In this document: positions 46,801 through 55,657 of the stretch, piece by piece
How the letters are laid out: each line of letters begins with the position of its first letter
Numbering within the stretch: position 1 is the first letter of the stretch
Source: Caulobacter sp. 17J80-11
GTDB taxonomy: Bacteria > Pseudomonadota > Alphaproteobacteria > Caulobacterales > Caulobacteraceae
Direction of reading: 5' to 3'
DNA length: 64,000 nucleotides
Assembly: GCF_014349105.1 (NCBI RefSeq)
Contig: NZ_JACSJI010000006.1
Location: forward strand, 1-64,000
The notes under the pieces: generated by a model
Database searches by the model: none
What the model was told of the DNA's origin: nothing
What the model saw: only the letters and a program-made list of their open reading frames with translations
Translations under genes and position numbers: made by a program

Positions 46801-49800
46801 GACCGGTTGTCCGGAGACGGCGGCGACAACGTGCTGTCCGGGGGGGGCGGCGACGACACCCTCGAGGGGCGTGGCGGCGACGACCGGCTCGACGGCGGTG
46901 TCGGCGCCGACACCGCCTCGTACGCGTCCGCGGCGGCCGCGGTGCGGGTCGATCTGGGGATCTTGTTCGCGCAGGACACGCTCGGAGCTGGGATCGACGT
47001 GCTCGTGGGCGTCGAAAACCTGACCGGGACCGCCTTTGCAGACGTCCTGACGGGGGAAGGCGGCGCCAACGTCCTGGCGGGCGGCGGGGGGAACGACGTC
47101 CTGACCGGCCTGGCCGGCGACGACGTACTCGAGGGCGGGGCGGGCGACGACCGGCTGGACGGCGGGGCCGGCCGGGACACGGCCTCCTACGCCGGGGCCG
47201 CAGCCGGGGTGGTCGTGGATCTCGGCGGGCCGGGAGCCCACGCGGTCGCCGGGCTCGGAACCGACACCTTCGACTCGATCGAGGACCTGACCGGTTCGGC
47301 CTTCAACGACGTCCTGACGGGAGATGCCGGCGCCAACGCGCTCTCGGGCGGTGCGGGCGACGATGAACTGGAAGGGGGCGCGGGCGACGACCGTCTGGAC
47401 GGCGGAGCTGGAATTGACACCGCCTCATACGCCCGGGCCACGAGCGGCGTCACGGTCGACCTCGCCCTGGGCCAGGGCTCGGGCGCGGCCGGAGCGGACC
47501 TCCTGACCAGCGTCGAAAACGTTCGCGGATCCGCCTTCGCCGACCTGCTGAAGGGCGACGCGGGCGCCAACGTGCTGACGGGCGCCGATGGGGATGACCG
47601 CCTGGAGGGCGGCGGTGGCGACGACACCCTGTCGGGTGGCGCGGGTACCAATGTTCTCGACGGAGGCGCAGGCTTCGACTGGGCCGACTATTCGCAGGCG
47701 GCCTCGGGCGTGACCGTGAGTCTCGTGTCCGGCGCGCAGATGATCGACGGTTACGGAACCGACACCCTGGTGAGCGTCGAGGGCCTCCGGGGCGGCGCGC
47801 ACCAGGATCAGCTGACAGGAGACGCCGGCGGCAACGCGCTGGCGGGCGGGGGCGGCGACGACCGTCTCGCCGGTCGGGGCGGCGACGATCGGCTCGACGG
47901 CGGGACCGGAAACGACTCGATCGACGGCGGCGACGGTCTCGATCGGCTGTTTGGTGGCGACGGGAACGACACGGCCGACGGCGGAGTGGGAGACGACGTG
48001 CTGTCGGGAGAGGCCGGCGACGACCGCTTGGCTGGCGGCGAGGGCCTGGACACCGTCATCGGCGGCCTGGGCGACGACGTTCTGACAGGCGGTGCAGGAG
48101 AAGACGTGTTCGTGTTCGAACGCGGCGCCGGCCATGACACGATCACCGACTTCACGGTCGGGGTGGATCGCATCTCGCTCGCCGGAGAACGCGGCTACGC
48201 GGGCTATCAGGAGCTCCGCCAGGTCGGTTACGACACGCTGGTCGTGTTCGCCGATGGAAGTACGATTCTGATCAAGGACGTGCGGCCCGAGGCGCTCACT
48301 GGGGCGGACTTCGTTTTCCAGCCTACCGACCCGGACCAGACGCTCGAAGGCACACGAGACGCCGATGTCGTGACCGGTGGGGCCGGCGACGACGTCGTGT
48401 TCGGACTGGCGGGCGACGACGAACTGAACGGCGGGGCCGGTGACGACCTCCTGATCGGCGGCCAGGGCAACGACCTTCTGGACGGCGGCGACGGCGACGA
48501 CACTGTGAGCGCCGCGCACCTCGATCGCTTCGTGGTGATCGCCCTGCGGGAGGTCGGCGGCACGTTCCAGTCCGGCGACACCTATGAGGGCGCCGACACG
48601 CTGACCTCGATTGAAAACGCGATCGGCACGGCCTTCAACGACACCCTGGTGGGCGGCGACAAGGCGAACCGCATCTTCGGCGGCGCGGGCCAGGATACGA
48701 TCTACGGCTACGGCGGCGACGACCGACTGTCGGGCGGCTTGGGGAACGACAGGCTCGACGGCGGCCTCGGTGTCGACACGGCCGACTATTCGGACGCGTC
48801 CGCCGGGGTGACCGCGAACCTCGGGACCGGGCAGGCCACCGGCGGGGCCGGGACCGACACCCTGACCGCGATCGAGAACCTGATCGGCTCGGCCTACGCA
48901 GACACCCTCACCGGTACGGACGGCGTCAACGTCCTGAGCGGCGGGGGCGGAAACGACGTGCTGACCGCGGTCGGCGGCGACGACGTGCTGAACGGCGGGG
49001 CCGGGGCGGACGTGCTGGACGGCGGCGCCGGGATCGACACCGCCAGCTACGTCGACGCGACCGCCGGCGTGACCGTGAGCCTGACCAAGACCGGGGCCCA
49101 GGTCACCGTCGGGGCCGGCTCCGACACCCTGGTGTCGATCGAGAACCTGACCGGCTCGACCTTCGGCGACAGCCTGCGCGGCAATTCGGGCGCGAACGTA
49201 CTGGTCGGGGGCGCCGGAGATGACGTGATCGAGGGCGGCGGCGGCGCCGACCGGCTGGAGGGCGGCGACGGGATCGACACCGCCACCTACATCAACACCG
49301 CCGGCGGCGTCGGCGTTAGCGTGGACCTGCGGCTCACCGGCCAGCAGAACACCGTCGGGGCCGGGCTGGACGTGCTGATCGGGTTCGAGAACCTGACGGG
49401 CTCGCGCTACGACGACCGGCTGACCGGCGACGGCGGCCACAACGCGCTGGAAGGCCGCGGTGGCGCCGACGTGCTGTGGGGCGGGGCCGGAAACGACGTG
49501 CTCGACGGCGGCACGGGGACGGACACGGCGGTCTATACGGACGCGACGTCCGGCGTCACGATCAACCTCAACGCCCTCGGCGCGGCCCAGAATACTGGCG
49601 GGGCCGGCGTCGACACCCTGGCGTCGATCGAGAACCTGGTCGGCTCGGCCTACGCCGACAACCTGCGCGGCAACGCCGCCAGCAATGTGCTGGAGGGCGG
49701 GGCCGGCGACGACGTCATCGAGGGCGGCGGCGGCCACGACAAGATTTACGGCGGCGACGGCGTGGACACCGCGTCCTACGCCAACTCGGCCGCGGCGGTG

Positions 49801-50742
49801 ACGGTGCGGCTGACCACGACGGTGGCCCAGGTCACCGGCGGCGCGGGGTCGGACACCCTGGTCGGGATCGAGAACCTGACCGGCTCGCGCTACGACGACC
49901 GCCTGACCGGCGACGCGGGCGCCAACGTGCTCTCGGGCCTCGGCGGCGACGACCTGCTGGAGGGCGGGGCCGGAAACGACGTGCTGGACGGCGGCCTGAA
50001 CGTCGACACCGCCACCTACGCCGGCGCGAGCGCCGGGGTGACGGTCAACCTGACCGTCTCGGGCGCGCAGAACACGGGCGGGGCGGGGATCGACACCCTG
50101 ATCTCGATCGAGAACGTCACCGGCTCGGCCTTCGATGATTCCCTGCGCGGCAACACCGGGGCCAACACCCTGATCGGCGGCGGCGGCGACGATATCCTCG
50201 AGGGCGGCGGCGGCGAGGATCGGCTGGACGGCGGCACGGGCGTCGACACCGCCTCCTACGCCAATTCGGGCGCGGCGGTGAGCATCAACCTGAACGCCGG
50301 CGGCACCCAGGCCACGGGCGGGGCCGGCACCGACACCCTGGTGTCGATCGAGAACGTCACCGGCTCGCGCTTCGCGGACAGTCTGCGCGGCAACGCGGTG
50401 GCCAACGTGCTCGACGGCGGGGCTGGAAACGACGTCCTGGTCGGCGGCGGAGGGAACGACACCCTCGTCGGCGGCGCCGGGAACGACGCAATGACGGGCG
50501 GGACCGGCGACGACCGGTTCGTGTTCGGGCCGGGCTTCGGCCAGGACCGGATCGACGACTTCGTCGCCGGCGGGATCGAGGATCGGCTCGACTTCTCGGC
50601 CTACACCGGCACGGGCGTGACCTGGACTCTGACCCAGGTGGGCGAGGACGCGGTCTTCAGCTTCTCGGACGGCTCGACCCTGACGCTGGCGCACGTGCAG
50701 GCCGCGAACCTGTCGCAGACCGACGCGTGGGGCTGGGGGTGA
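43888..50742 (+). CDS. RTX4: largest complete RTX protein, almost all repeats
   Basis: A 2284-residue protein with GGAGGGG (43874-43880) 7 nt before ATG 43888 and only 51 nt from RTX3, so probably co-transcribed. It lacks the NSG solenoids. It opens with RTX repeats, has a non-repeat domain (about residues 85-290, with FNAVSLTYTTGG and FEGIERFIVIDYSGAVYG), then about eighteen units of roughly 85-100 residues beginning DTASY/DTADY-like and containing AQ-[DN]T-x-GAG-x-DTL, ENL-x-GS and GGxGxD nonapeptides. One unit has the IYWVDDADDVVIE...VENLVL pattern. A terminal-like module occurs internally at about 1408-1480. It ends QTDAWGWG. Secreted calcium-binding filament-like protein by inference. 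Confidence 0.87.
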   Translation: MASIAGSQGDGPINGTDEPDLIYGSAGDDVVRAGGGNDWIDGGEGGDSVYGEAGNDTIVGGDGADRLDGGDGDDLILNPTGEVDGGAGDDVAQLGNIGAYNVFWEDSFNAVSLTYTTGGPGQFAHFTGIETFRGADGHDEFWFSSLQLNYSFTVHAGGGDDLINADSNRIVDDYYGDDGDDMFDTGDGRRGNNYYGGAGDDYFWINGQTGDHIEGGDGFDTLRFNLTGAQFETPGPLDFDAGEFRWRAPYDTAQFQTFSFEGIERFIVIDYSGAVYGTRGDDVLIRNGVQDMFGGDGDDVLVGLETALFGETPNSFFGGDGDDVLDGGQGGDRLHGGSGDDLLIGGAGMDTLDGGDGVDTASYADAASFVIVSLQDGTSLDGDRLSGVENLIGSRFNDELTGDAGANVLAGGLGNDRLDGGAGVDTADYSSADAGVTVNLFYQTEQDTGGAGRDILINIENLVGSRFADVLSAGPRGGVILGGEGADRVNGWEGDDVLDGGAGADVIEGASGADRAWGGEGDDRISGGPGDDLLDGGAGEDTLAYDGVFSGVSVDLRVQTAQDTGGGGIDTLTGFENLIGSVYNDTLTGDAGDNELEGREGNDVLDGGAGLDVASYASASTGVTVDLGAGATQAHGGTIGTDVLVSIEGVRGSAYADRLTGDAGDNLLEGGAGDDTLNGAAGADTASYRHATRGVKVDLSLSGAQDTVGAGVDTLQNIENLIGSGYVDVLRGDAGANHIIGGGADAGGLSNGDEIYGGGGDDVIEGGSMGGYLDGGDGDDLIFGGADADNIRGGAGADVMIGGADSDIYWVDDADDVVIETAGSGRPGSDVDWVHTTVDYTLSAWVENLVLDNSVVHGTGNAGANELHGNESDNVLSGLGGADRLEGFGGEDALDGGEGDDWLRGWDGDDVLEGGAGDDLLDGYLGLDTASYAGAAAGVMVDLSLTRAQNTIGAGKDTLADVENLTGSAYADRLSGDGGDNVLSGGGGDDTLEGRGGDDRLDGGVGADTASYASAAAAVRVDLGILFAQDTLGAGIDVLVGVENLTGTAFADVLTGEGGANVLAGGGGNDVLTGLAGDDVLEGGAGDDRLDGGAGRDTASYAGAAAGVVVDLGGPGAHAVAGLGTDTFDSIEDLTGSAFNDVLTGDAGANALSGGAGDDELEGGAGDDRLDGGAGIDTASYARATSGVTVDLALGQGSGAAGADLLTSVENVRGSAFADLLKGDAGANVLTGADGDDRLEGGGGDDTLSGGAGTNVLDGGAGFDWADYSQAASGVTVSLVSGAQMIDGYGTDTLVSVEGLRGGAHQDQLTGDAGGNALAGGGGDDRLAGRGGDDRLDGGTGNDSIDGGDGLDRLFGGDGNDTADGGVGDDVLSGEAGDDRLAGGEGLDTVIGGLGDDVLTGGAGEDVFVFERGAGHDTITDFTVGVDRISLAGERGYAGYQELRQVGYDTLVVFADGSTILIKDVRPEALTGADFVFQPTDPDQTLEGTRDADVVTGGAGDDVVFGLAGDDELNGGAGDDLLIGGQGNDLLDGGDGDDTVSAAHLDRFVVIALREVGGTFQSGDTYEGADTLTSIENAIGTAFNDTLVGGDKANRIFGGAGQDTIYGYGGDDRLSGGLGNDRLDGGLGVDTADYSDASAGVTANLGTGQATGGAGTDTLTAIENLIGSAYADTLTGTDGVNVLSGGGGNDVLTAVGGDDVLNGGAGADVLDGGAGIDTASYVDATAGVTVSLTKTGAQVTVGAGSDTLVSIENLTGSTFGDSLRGNSGANVLVGGAGDDVIEGGGGADRLEGGDGIDTATYINTAGGVGVSVDLRLTGQQNTVGAGLDVLIGFENLTGSRYDDRLTGDGGHNALEGRGGADVLWGGAGNDVLDGGTGTDTAVYTDATSGVTINLNALGAAQNTGGAGVDTLASIENLVGSAYADNLRGNAASNVLEGGAGDDVIEGGGGHDKIYGGDGVDTASYANSAAAVTVRLTTTVAQVTGGAGSDTLVGIENLTGSRYDDRLTGDAGANVLSGLGGDDLLEGGAGNDVLDGGLNVDTATYAGASAGVTVNLTVSGAQNTGGAGIDTLISIENVTGSAFDDSLRGNTGANTLIGGGGDDILEGGGGEDRLDGGTGVDTASYANSGAAVSINLNAGGTQATGGAGTDTLVSIENVTGSRFADSLRGNAVANVLDGGAGNDVLVGGGGNDTLVGGAGNDAMTGGTGDDRFVFGPGFGQDRIDDFVAGGIEDRLDFSAYTGTGVTWTLTQVGEDAVFSFSDGSTLTLAHVQAANLSQTDAWGWG
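49500..50742 (+). repeat. RTX C-terminal four-unit cassette, copy 4
   Basis: Units A-B-C-D and terminal domain. Two further units upstream (from about 49030) are also shared, in order, with RTX2 and RTX5. Confidence 0.85.
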
Positions 50743-50854
50743 CGCTTAACGCCGGCCGCCGTGGAATCCGGCGCCGGCGAAACTTCACGACGTGACGAAA
50801 TTCAAGGACCGGTCGCGGCTGCGGCCCGGGCCCGGGTGAAACGGGAGTATGGAT

Positions 50855-53800
50855 ATGGCTGACATCACCGGCACGCCGAACGGCGAGACGCTTGACGGCA
50901 CGAACGGCGCGGACCTGATCGTCGGCGGGGGCGGAAACGACGTCCTCAACGGCCTGGGCGGCGACGACCGGCTGGAGGGCGCAAGCGGGTCCGACACCCT
51001 GGACGGCGGCGACGGCGACGACGTGATCCTGCCCGGAAGCGCGGGCGACGACGTCGTCCACGGGGGCGCCGGGAATGACCTGATCAGCGACTATGGAACC
51101 CCGGAGCCCGGGCCGGAACGCTCGGTCCAGTGGTTTGGCGACGACGGCGACGACCGCATCCTGCTGAACGACAGCCACGGCGGCGTGTTCACGCTCGACG
51201 GCGGGGCCGGAAACGACCGCATTTCCGGGCCCAGCTCGGGGAGCGTGACGATCGACGCCGGGGCAGGCGACGACGTCGTGAGCGGCAATACCGGAACCGC
51301 GTCCTATTCGGTGACGCTCGGCGACGGTCACGACGTCCTGACCCTCGGCAGCGGCTTCATGGTGGTCGAGGACTTCAGCACCAGCGGAGCGTCAGCGGAT
51401 CGCCTGGAGCTCAGCAACACGTTCTTCTTCAACTACGCCCACCACTGGGACGGCCGCACCAACCTGTTCGACGCCGGCTATCTGCGCCTGGTTCAACTCG
51501 GCGCCGACGTGGTCCTGCAGGTCGACTACGACGGCGGCGGCGACGGCTTCACCTCGCTCGTCCAGTTCATCGGCGTCTCGGTCGCGGATTTCGACGCCCA
51601 TGCGCTCGGCGGCTTCGCGCCCGGCGGCGTGAGCGAGGGTCTGACCTGGACCGGCACGGCGGCGGCTGACCAGGTATTCGGTTCGGCCAGCGACGACGTG
51701 CTCCAAGGCGGCGACGGCGACGATTACCTGAACGGCCAGTACGGCGACGACAAGCTGTACGGGGACGGCGGGAACGACGGCCTGTACGACATCATGGGCG
51801 GGAACGACCAGCTGTTCGGCGGGGCCGGGGACGACATGCTGCGCGTCGACCGCTCAAGCGGCGCCGCGATCGGCGACGTGCTGCTCGACGGCGGCGACGG
51901 TTCGGATCAGCTGCAGTTCGTGAACCTCACGACCGAGGCGACCGAGGGCAGCGTGGTCTTGAGGGGCGGCGCCGGCCAGGACACGCTTTACGTCAACGCC
52001 CCGATCGGCGTGACGCTTGAGGGCGGCGACGGCGGCGACACGCTCTACGGCGGCTCGGGTGGCGACATACTCGACGGCGGCGCCGGCGCCGACACCATGT
52101 CCGGCGGGGCGGGGGACGACACCTACTATGTCGACAGCCTCCTCGACGTGATCATCGAGGCGCCCGGCGAGGGCGCCGACGCTGTCGTCGCCAGCCTGTC
52201 CTGGATCCTCAACGAGAACGTCGAGGTCCTCCAACTGACCGGAACCGGCGCGCTCAGCGGCGTCGGCAACGCCCTGAACAACCAGCTGCTGGGCAACAGC
52301 GGGAACAACACCCTCGACGGCGGCGCAGGCGACGACCTGCTGATGGGCGACGCGGGCGACGACCTGCTGATCGGCGGTCCCGGCAACGACTTTATCCACG
52401 GCGGCGCGGGGACGGACACGGTCAGCTACGCGGCCGAGAGTTCCTTCATCGTGGTCACCCTCGACGGCGGCTCTGGCTCCGGCTGGACCCAGTGGGACAC
52501 GCTGGTGTCGGTCGAGAACGTGGTGGGCACGGCGTTCGACGACACACTCGTCGGCTCGACCGTGGGCAACGTGATCGAGGGCGGGGCCGGCAAGGACGCC
52601 CTTTACGGCCGCGCCGGCGACGACAGCCTGTCCGGCGGCGCGGGTGACGACGTCATGGACGGCGGCGAGGGCGACGACCTACTGTCGGGCGGGCTCGGGA
52701 TCGACACCGCGAACTACGCCTCGGCGACCGCGGGCGTAAGCGTGAACCTGTCCGTGACGGGGGCGCAGAACACTGGCGGCGCCGGTGTCGACACCCTGAC
52801 GGGCGTGGAGAACCTGACCGGTTCGAGCTTCGACGACGTCCTGACCGGCGACGCCGGGGCCAACGTCATCTCCGGCGGCGGCGGGACCGACACCCTGGAC
52901 GGCGGCGACGGGAATGACGTCATCACCGGCCGCGGCCTGATTTCCGGCGGGGCCGGCGCCGACACCATCAGCTCCACCGGGGGCACGATCGACGCCGGGG
53001 CGGGCGACGACCTGATCAAGTTCCTGGGCCTGACCATCGGCGATACGACCGAGCCGCGGACCGGCTCGCTGGACGGCGGGGCCGGGGTCGACACCCTGCT
53101 GGCCGACCGGGTGGACCTGAGCGGCATGAGCATCACCGGCGTGGAGGTGCTGTCGGCCCGGATGGTCACCGCCACGGCTGCGCAGTTCGCCGGCTTCAGC
53201 CAGATCACCGCGGCCCAGTTCCCGGGCCAGCCGCTGATTCCGGTCCTCACCCTGGCGAGCGCCGGGATCGTCGACTTCTCGCGCAACGTGGTCGGGCCGG
53301 TCGAAGCCAAGGGCTCGAGCGGCGACGACGTGATCACCGGCACCAACAGCAACGACGTCCTGCGGTCGAGCGCCGGCCGGGATGTGCTGAACGGCGCGGG
53401 CGGCGACGACATCTTCCAGGTCGACGGCGTCCTGACCGGCGAAATGAACGGCGGCGACGGGGTCGACACGATCCGCACCTTCGACCGGGCGGACATCAGC
53501 GGCGTGACCCTGACCGGGATCGAGCAACTGTTCGGCGAATTCACCGCCACCGCGGCGCAGTTCAACGCAGTCACGCGCGTGGCCAGCCTGTGGGGTGACG
53601 ACCGTCCGGTGACCGGCCTGGTGCTGGCTAGCGCCGGCACGGTGGACTTCTCGACCAAGGTCGCGGCCGGCGCTTCGGTATCGGTCACCGGTTCGGCCGG
53701 AGCGGATATGCTCACCGGAACCGGAAACAACGACAGCTTCTTCGGCGGCGGCGGGGACGACACGCTGAGGGGCGGCGACGGCGACGACCTGCTGGAGGGC

Positions 53801-55546
53801 GGCGCCGGAACCGATCGCCTGGAGGGCGGCGCCGGGCTGGACACGGCCTTCTACGGAAACGCCGCGTCGGGCGTCCGCGTCAACCTGGTCGCCACCGGGG
53901 CCCAGGCCACCGGCGGGGCCGGCTCCGACACCCTGATCGGCATCGAGAACGTGACCGGCTCGGCTTTCGCCGACAACCTGCGCGGCAATTCGAGCGCGAA
54001 CGTCCTGCTCGGCGGCGCTGGTGACGACGTGATCGAGGGCGGCGGCGGCGCCGACCGGCTGGAGGGCGGCGACGGGATCGACACCGCCACCTACATCAAC
54101 ACCGCCGGCGGCGTCGGCGTGACGGTGGACCTGCGGCTCACCGGCCAGCAGAACACCGTCGGGGCCGGGCTGGACGTGCTGATCGGATTCGAGAACCTGA
54201 CCGGTTCCCGTTACGACGACCGGCTGATCGGGGACGACGCGGCCAACGTCCTGGAAGGCGGCGGCGGCGCGGACGTGCTGGAAGGCGGGGCTGGGAACGA
54301 TCGGCTGGACGGCGGCACCGGCGCGGACACCGCCGACTACGCCGCGGCCGTGGTGGGGGTCGTCGTCAATCTCAACGATCTCGGCCTGGCCCAGAACACT
54401 GGCGGCGCCGGCGTCGACACCCTGCTGTCGATCGAGAACGTGATCGGCTCGGCCTTCAACGACAACCTGCGCGGCAACGCCGCCAGCAACGTGCTGGAAG
54501 GCGGGGCGGGCAACGACGTGCTGGACGGCGGCGGCGGCCACGACAAGCTCTACGGCGGGACAGGGACCGATACGGCCTCCTACGCCAATTCAGCGGCGGC
54601 GGTGACGGTGAGGCTGACCACGACGTCGGCCCAGGTCACCGGCGGAGCGGGGTCGGACACCCTTGTCGGGATCGAGAACCTGACCGGCTCGCGCTACGCC
54701 GACCGGCTGACCGGCGACGGCGGGAACAACGTGCTGAGCGGCGGTTCCGGCGACGACCTGCTGGACGGCGGGGCCGGCAACGACACCCTGGACGGCGGGC
54801 TGAACGTCGACACGGTGACCTACGCCGGTGCGACCGCCGGCGTGACGGTGAACCTCACCCTGTCCGGCGCGCAGAACACCGGCGGCGCGGGGACCGACAC
54901 CCTGGTCTCGATCGAGAACCTCACCGGCTCGGCCTTCAACGACAGCCTGCGCGGCAACACCGGGGCCAACACCCTGATCGGCGGCGCCGGCGACGACGTG
55001 CTGGAGGGCGGCGGCGGCGAGGATCGGCTCGACGGGGGGACCGGGATCGACACCGCCTCCTACGCGCACTCGGCCGCTGCGGTGACCATCAACCTGAACG
55101 CCGGCGGCACCCAGGCCACCGGCGGCGCGGGGACCGACACCCTGATCTCGATCGAGAACGTCACCGGCTCGGCCTTCGCCGACACGATCCGCGGCAACGC
55201 GGTGGCCAACGTGCTGGACGGCGGCGCGGGCGCCGACGTGCTGCTCGGCGGTGGCGGAAACGACGTGCTGATCGGCGGGGCCGGCGACGACGTGACGAGC
55301 GGCGGGACCGGCGACGACCTGTTCGTGTTCGGGCCGGGCTTCGGCCAGGACCGCATCGACGACTTCGTCGCCGGCGGCGTGGAGGACCGGCTGGACTTCT
55401 CCGCCTACACCGGCACGGGCGTGACCTGGACCCTGACGCAGGTGGGCGAGGACGCGGTGTTCAGCTTCTCGGACGGCTCCACCCTGACCCTGGCGCACGT
55501 GCAGGCCGCGAGCCTGACGTCGACGGGCGAGTGGGGTTGGGGCTGA
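50855..55546 (+). CDS. RTX5: RTX protein with TAAQF double domain
   Basis: A 1563-residue protein. ATG 50855 is preferred to ATG 50849 because GGGAG (50843-50847) is 7 nt from the former and 1 nt from the latter. It begins with RTX repeats (MADITGTPNGETLDG), then a target-like domain (about 170-270, WDGRTNLFDAGYLRLVQLG), RTX, a YYVDSLLDVIIE...VEVLQLTG unit, and near 720-960 two copies of a distinct segment: ATAAQFAGFSQI...LTLASAGIVDFS and ATAAQFNAVTRV...LVLASAGTVDFS. The extended cassette shared with RTX2 and RTX4 and the WGWG end follow. No solenoid. Like the others, probably type I-secreted. Confidence 0.87.
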   Translation: MADITGTPNGETLDGTNGADLIVGGGGNDVLNGLGGDDRLEGASGSDTLDGGDGDDVILPGSAGDDVVHGGAGNDLISDYGTPEPGPERSVQWFGDDGDDRILLNDSHGGVFTLDGGAGNDRISGPSSGSVTIDAGAGDDVVSGNTGTASYSVTLGDGHDVLTLGSGFMVVEDFSTSGASADRLELSNTFFFNYAHHWDGRTNLFDAGYLRLVQLGADVVLQVDYDGGGDGFTSLVQFIGVSVADFDAHALGGFAPGGVSEGLTWTGTAAADQVFGSASDDVLQGGDGDDYLNGQYGDDKLYGDGGNDGLYDIMGGNDQLFGGAGDDMLRVDRSSGAAIGDVLLDGGDGSDQLQFVNLTTEATEGSVVLRGGAGQDTLYVNAPIGVTLEGGDGGDTLYGGSGGDILDGGAGADTMSGGAGDDTYYVDSLLDVIIEAPGEGADAVVASLSWILNENVEVLQLTGTGALSGVGNALNNQLLGNSGNNTLDGGAGDDLLMGDAGDDLLIGGPGNDFIHGGAGTDTVSYAAESSFIVVTLDGGSGSGWTQWDTLVSVENVVGTAFDDTLVGSTVGNVIEGGAGKDALYGRAGDDSLSGGAGDDVMDGGEGDDLLSGGLGIDTANYASATAGVSVNLSVTGAQNTGGAGVDTLTGVENLTGSSFDDVLTGDAGANVISGGGGTDTLDGGDGNDVITGRGLISGGAGADTISSTGGTIDAGAGDDLIKFLGLTIGDTTEPRTGSLDGGAGVDTLLADRVDLSGMSITGVEVLSARMVTATAAQFAGFSQITAAQFPGQPLIPVLTLASAGIVDFSRNVVGPVEAKGSSGDDVITGTNSNDVLRSSAGRDVLNGAGGDDIFQVDGVLTGEMNGGDGVDTIRTFDRADISGVTLTGIEQLFGEFTATAAQFNAVTRVASLWGDDRPVTGLVLASAGTVDFSTKVAAGASVSVTGSAGADMLTGTGNNDSFFGGGGDDTLRGGDGDDLLEGGAGTDRLEGGAGLDTAFYGNAASGVRVNLVATGAQATGGAGSDTLIGIENVTGSAFADNLRGNSSANVLLGGAGDDVIEGGGGADRLEGGDGIDTATYINTAGGVGVTVDLRLTGQQNTVGAGLDVLIGFENLTGSRYDDRLIGDDAANVLEGGGGADVLEGGAGNDRLDGGTGADTADYAAAVVGVVVNLNDLGLAQNTGGAGVDTLLSIENVIGSAFNDNLRGNAASNVLEGGAGNDVLDGGGGHDKLYGGTGTDTASYANSAAAVTVRLTTTSAQVTGGAGSDTLVGIENLTGSRYADRLTGDGGNNVLSGGSGDDLLDGGAGNDTLDGGLNVDTVTYAGATAGVTVNLTLSGAQNTGGAGTDTLVSIENLTGSAFNDSLRGNTGANTLIGGAGDDVLEGGGGEDRLDGGTGIDTASYAHSAAAVTINLNAGGTQATGGAGTDTLISIENVTGSAFADTIRGNAVANVLDGGAGADVLLGGGGNDVLIGGAGDDVTSGGTGDDLFVFGPGFGQDRIDDFVAGGVEDRLDFSAYTGTGVTWTLTQVGEDAVFSFSDGSTLTLAHVQAASLTSTGEWGWG
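54310..55546 (+). repeat. RTX C-terminal four-unit cassette, copy 5
   Basis: Units A-B-C-D and terminal domain. It ends TGGGGTTGGGGCTGA, a synonymous spelling shared with RTX6 but not RTX1-4. Confidence 0.85.
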
Positions 55547-55602
55547 GGCGGAGCGCCGGTCCGGGGCGGGACGGGACGGGGCAGTGAACTGGCGGGCGGG
55601 AC

Positions 55603-55628
55603 CCCCGGCCTGGGCGACAGGCCAGGGG
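55603..55628. repeat. Hairpin between RTX5 and RTX6
   Basis: GGCCTG (55607-55612) pairs with CAGGCC (55618-55623) over a 5-nt loop, and flanking C-run and GGGG extend the stem around one bulge. It is 30 nt before the RTX6 start. It could be a terminator or a structured leader. Confidence 0.4.
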
Positions 55629-55657
55629 ACCCGCACTCGCAAATTGGGGGCGAGCAC

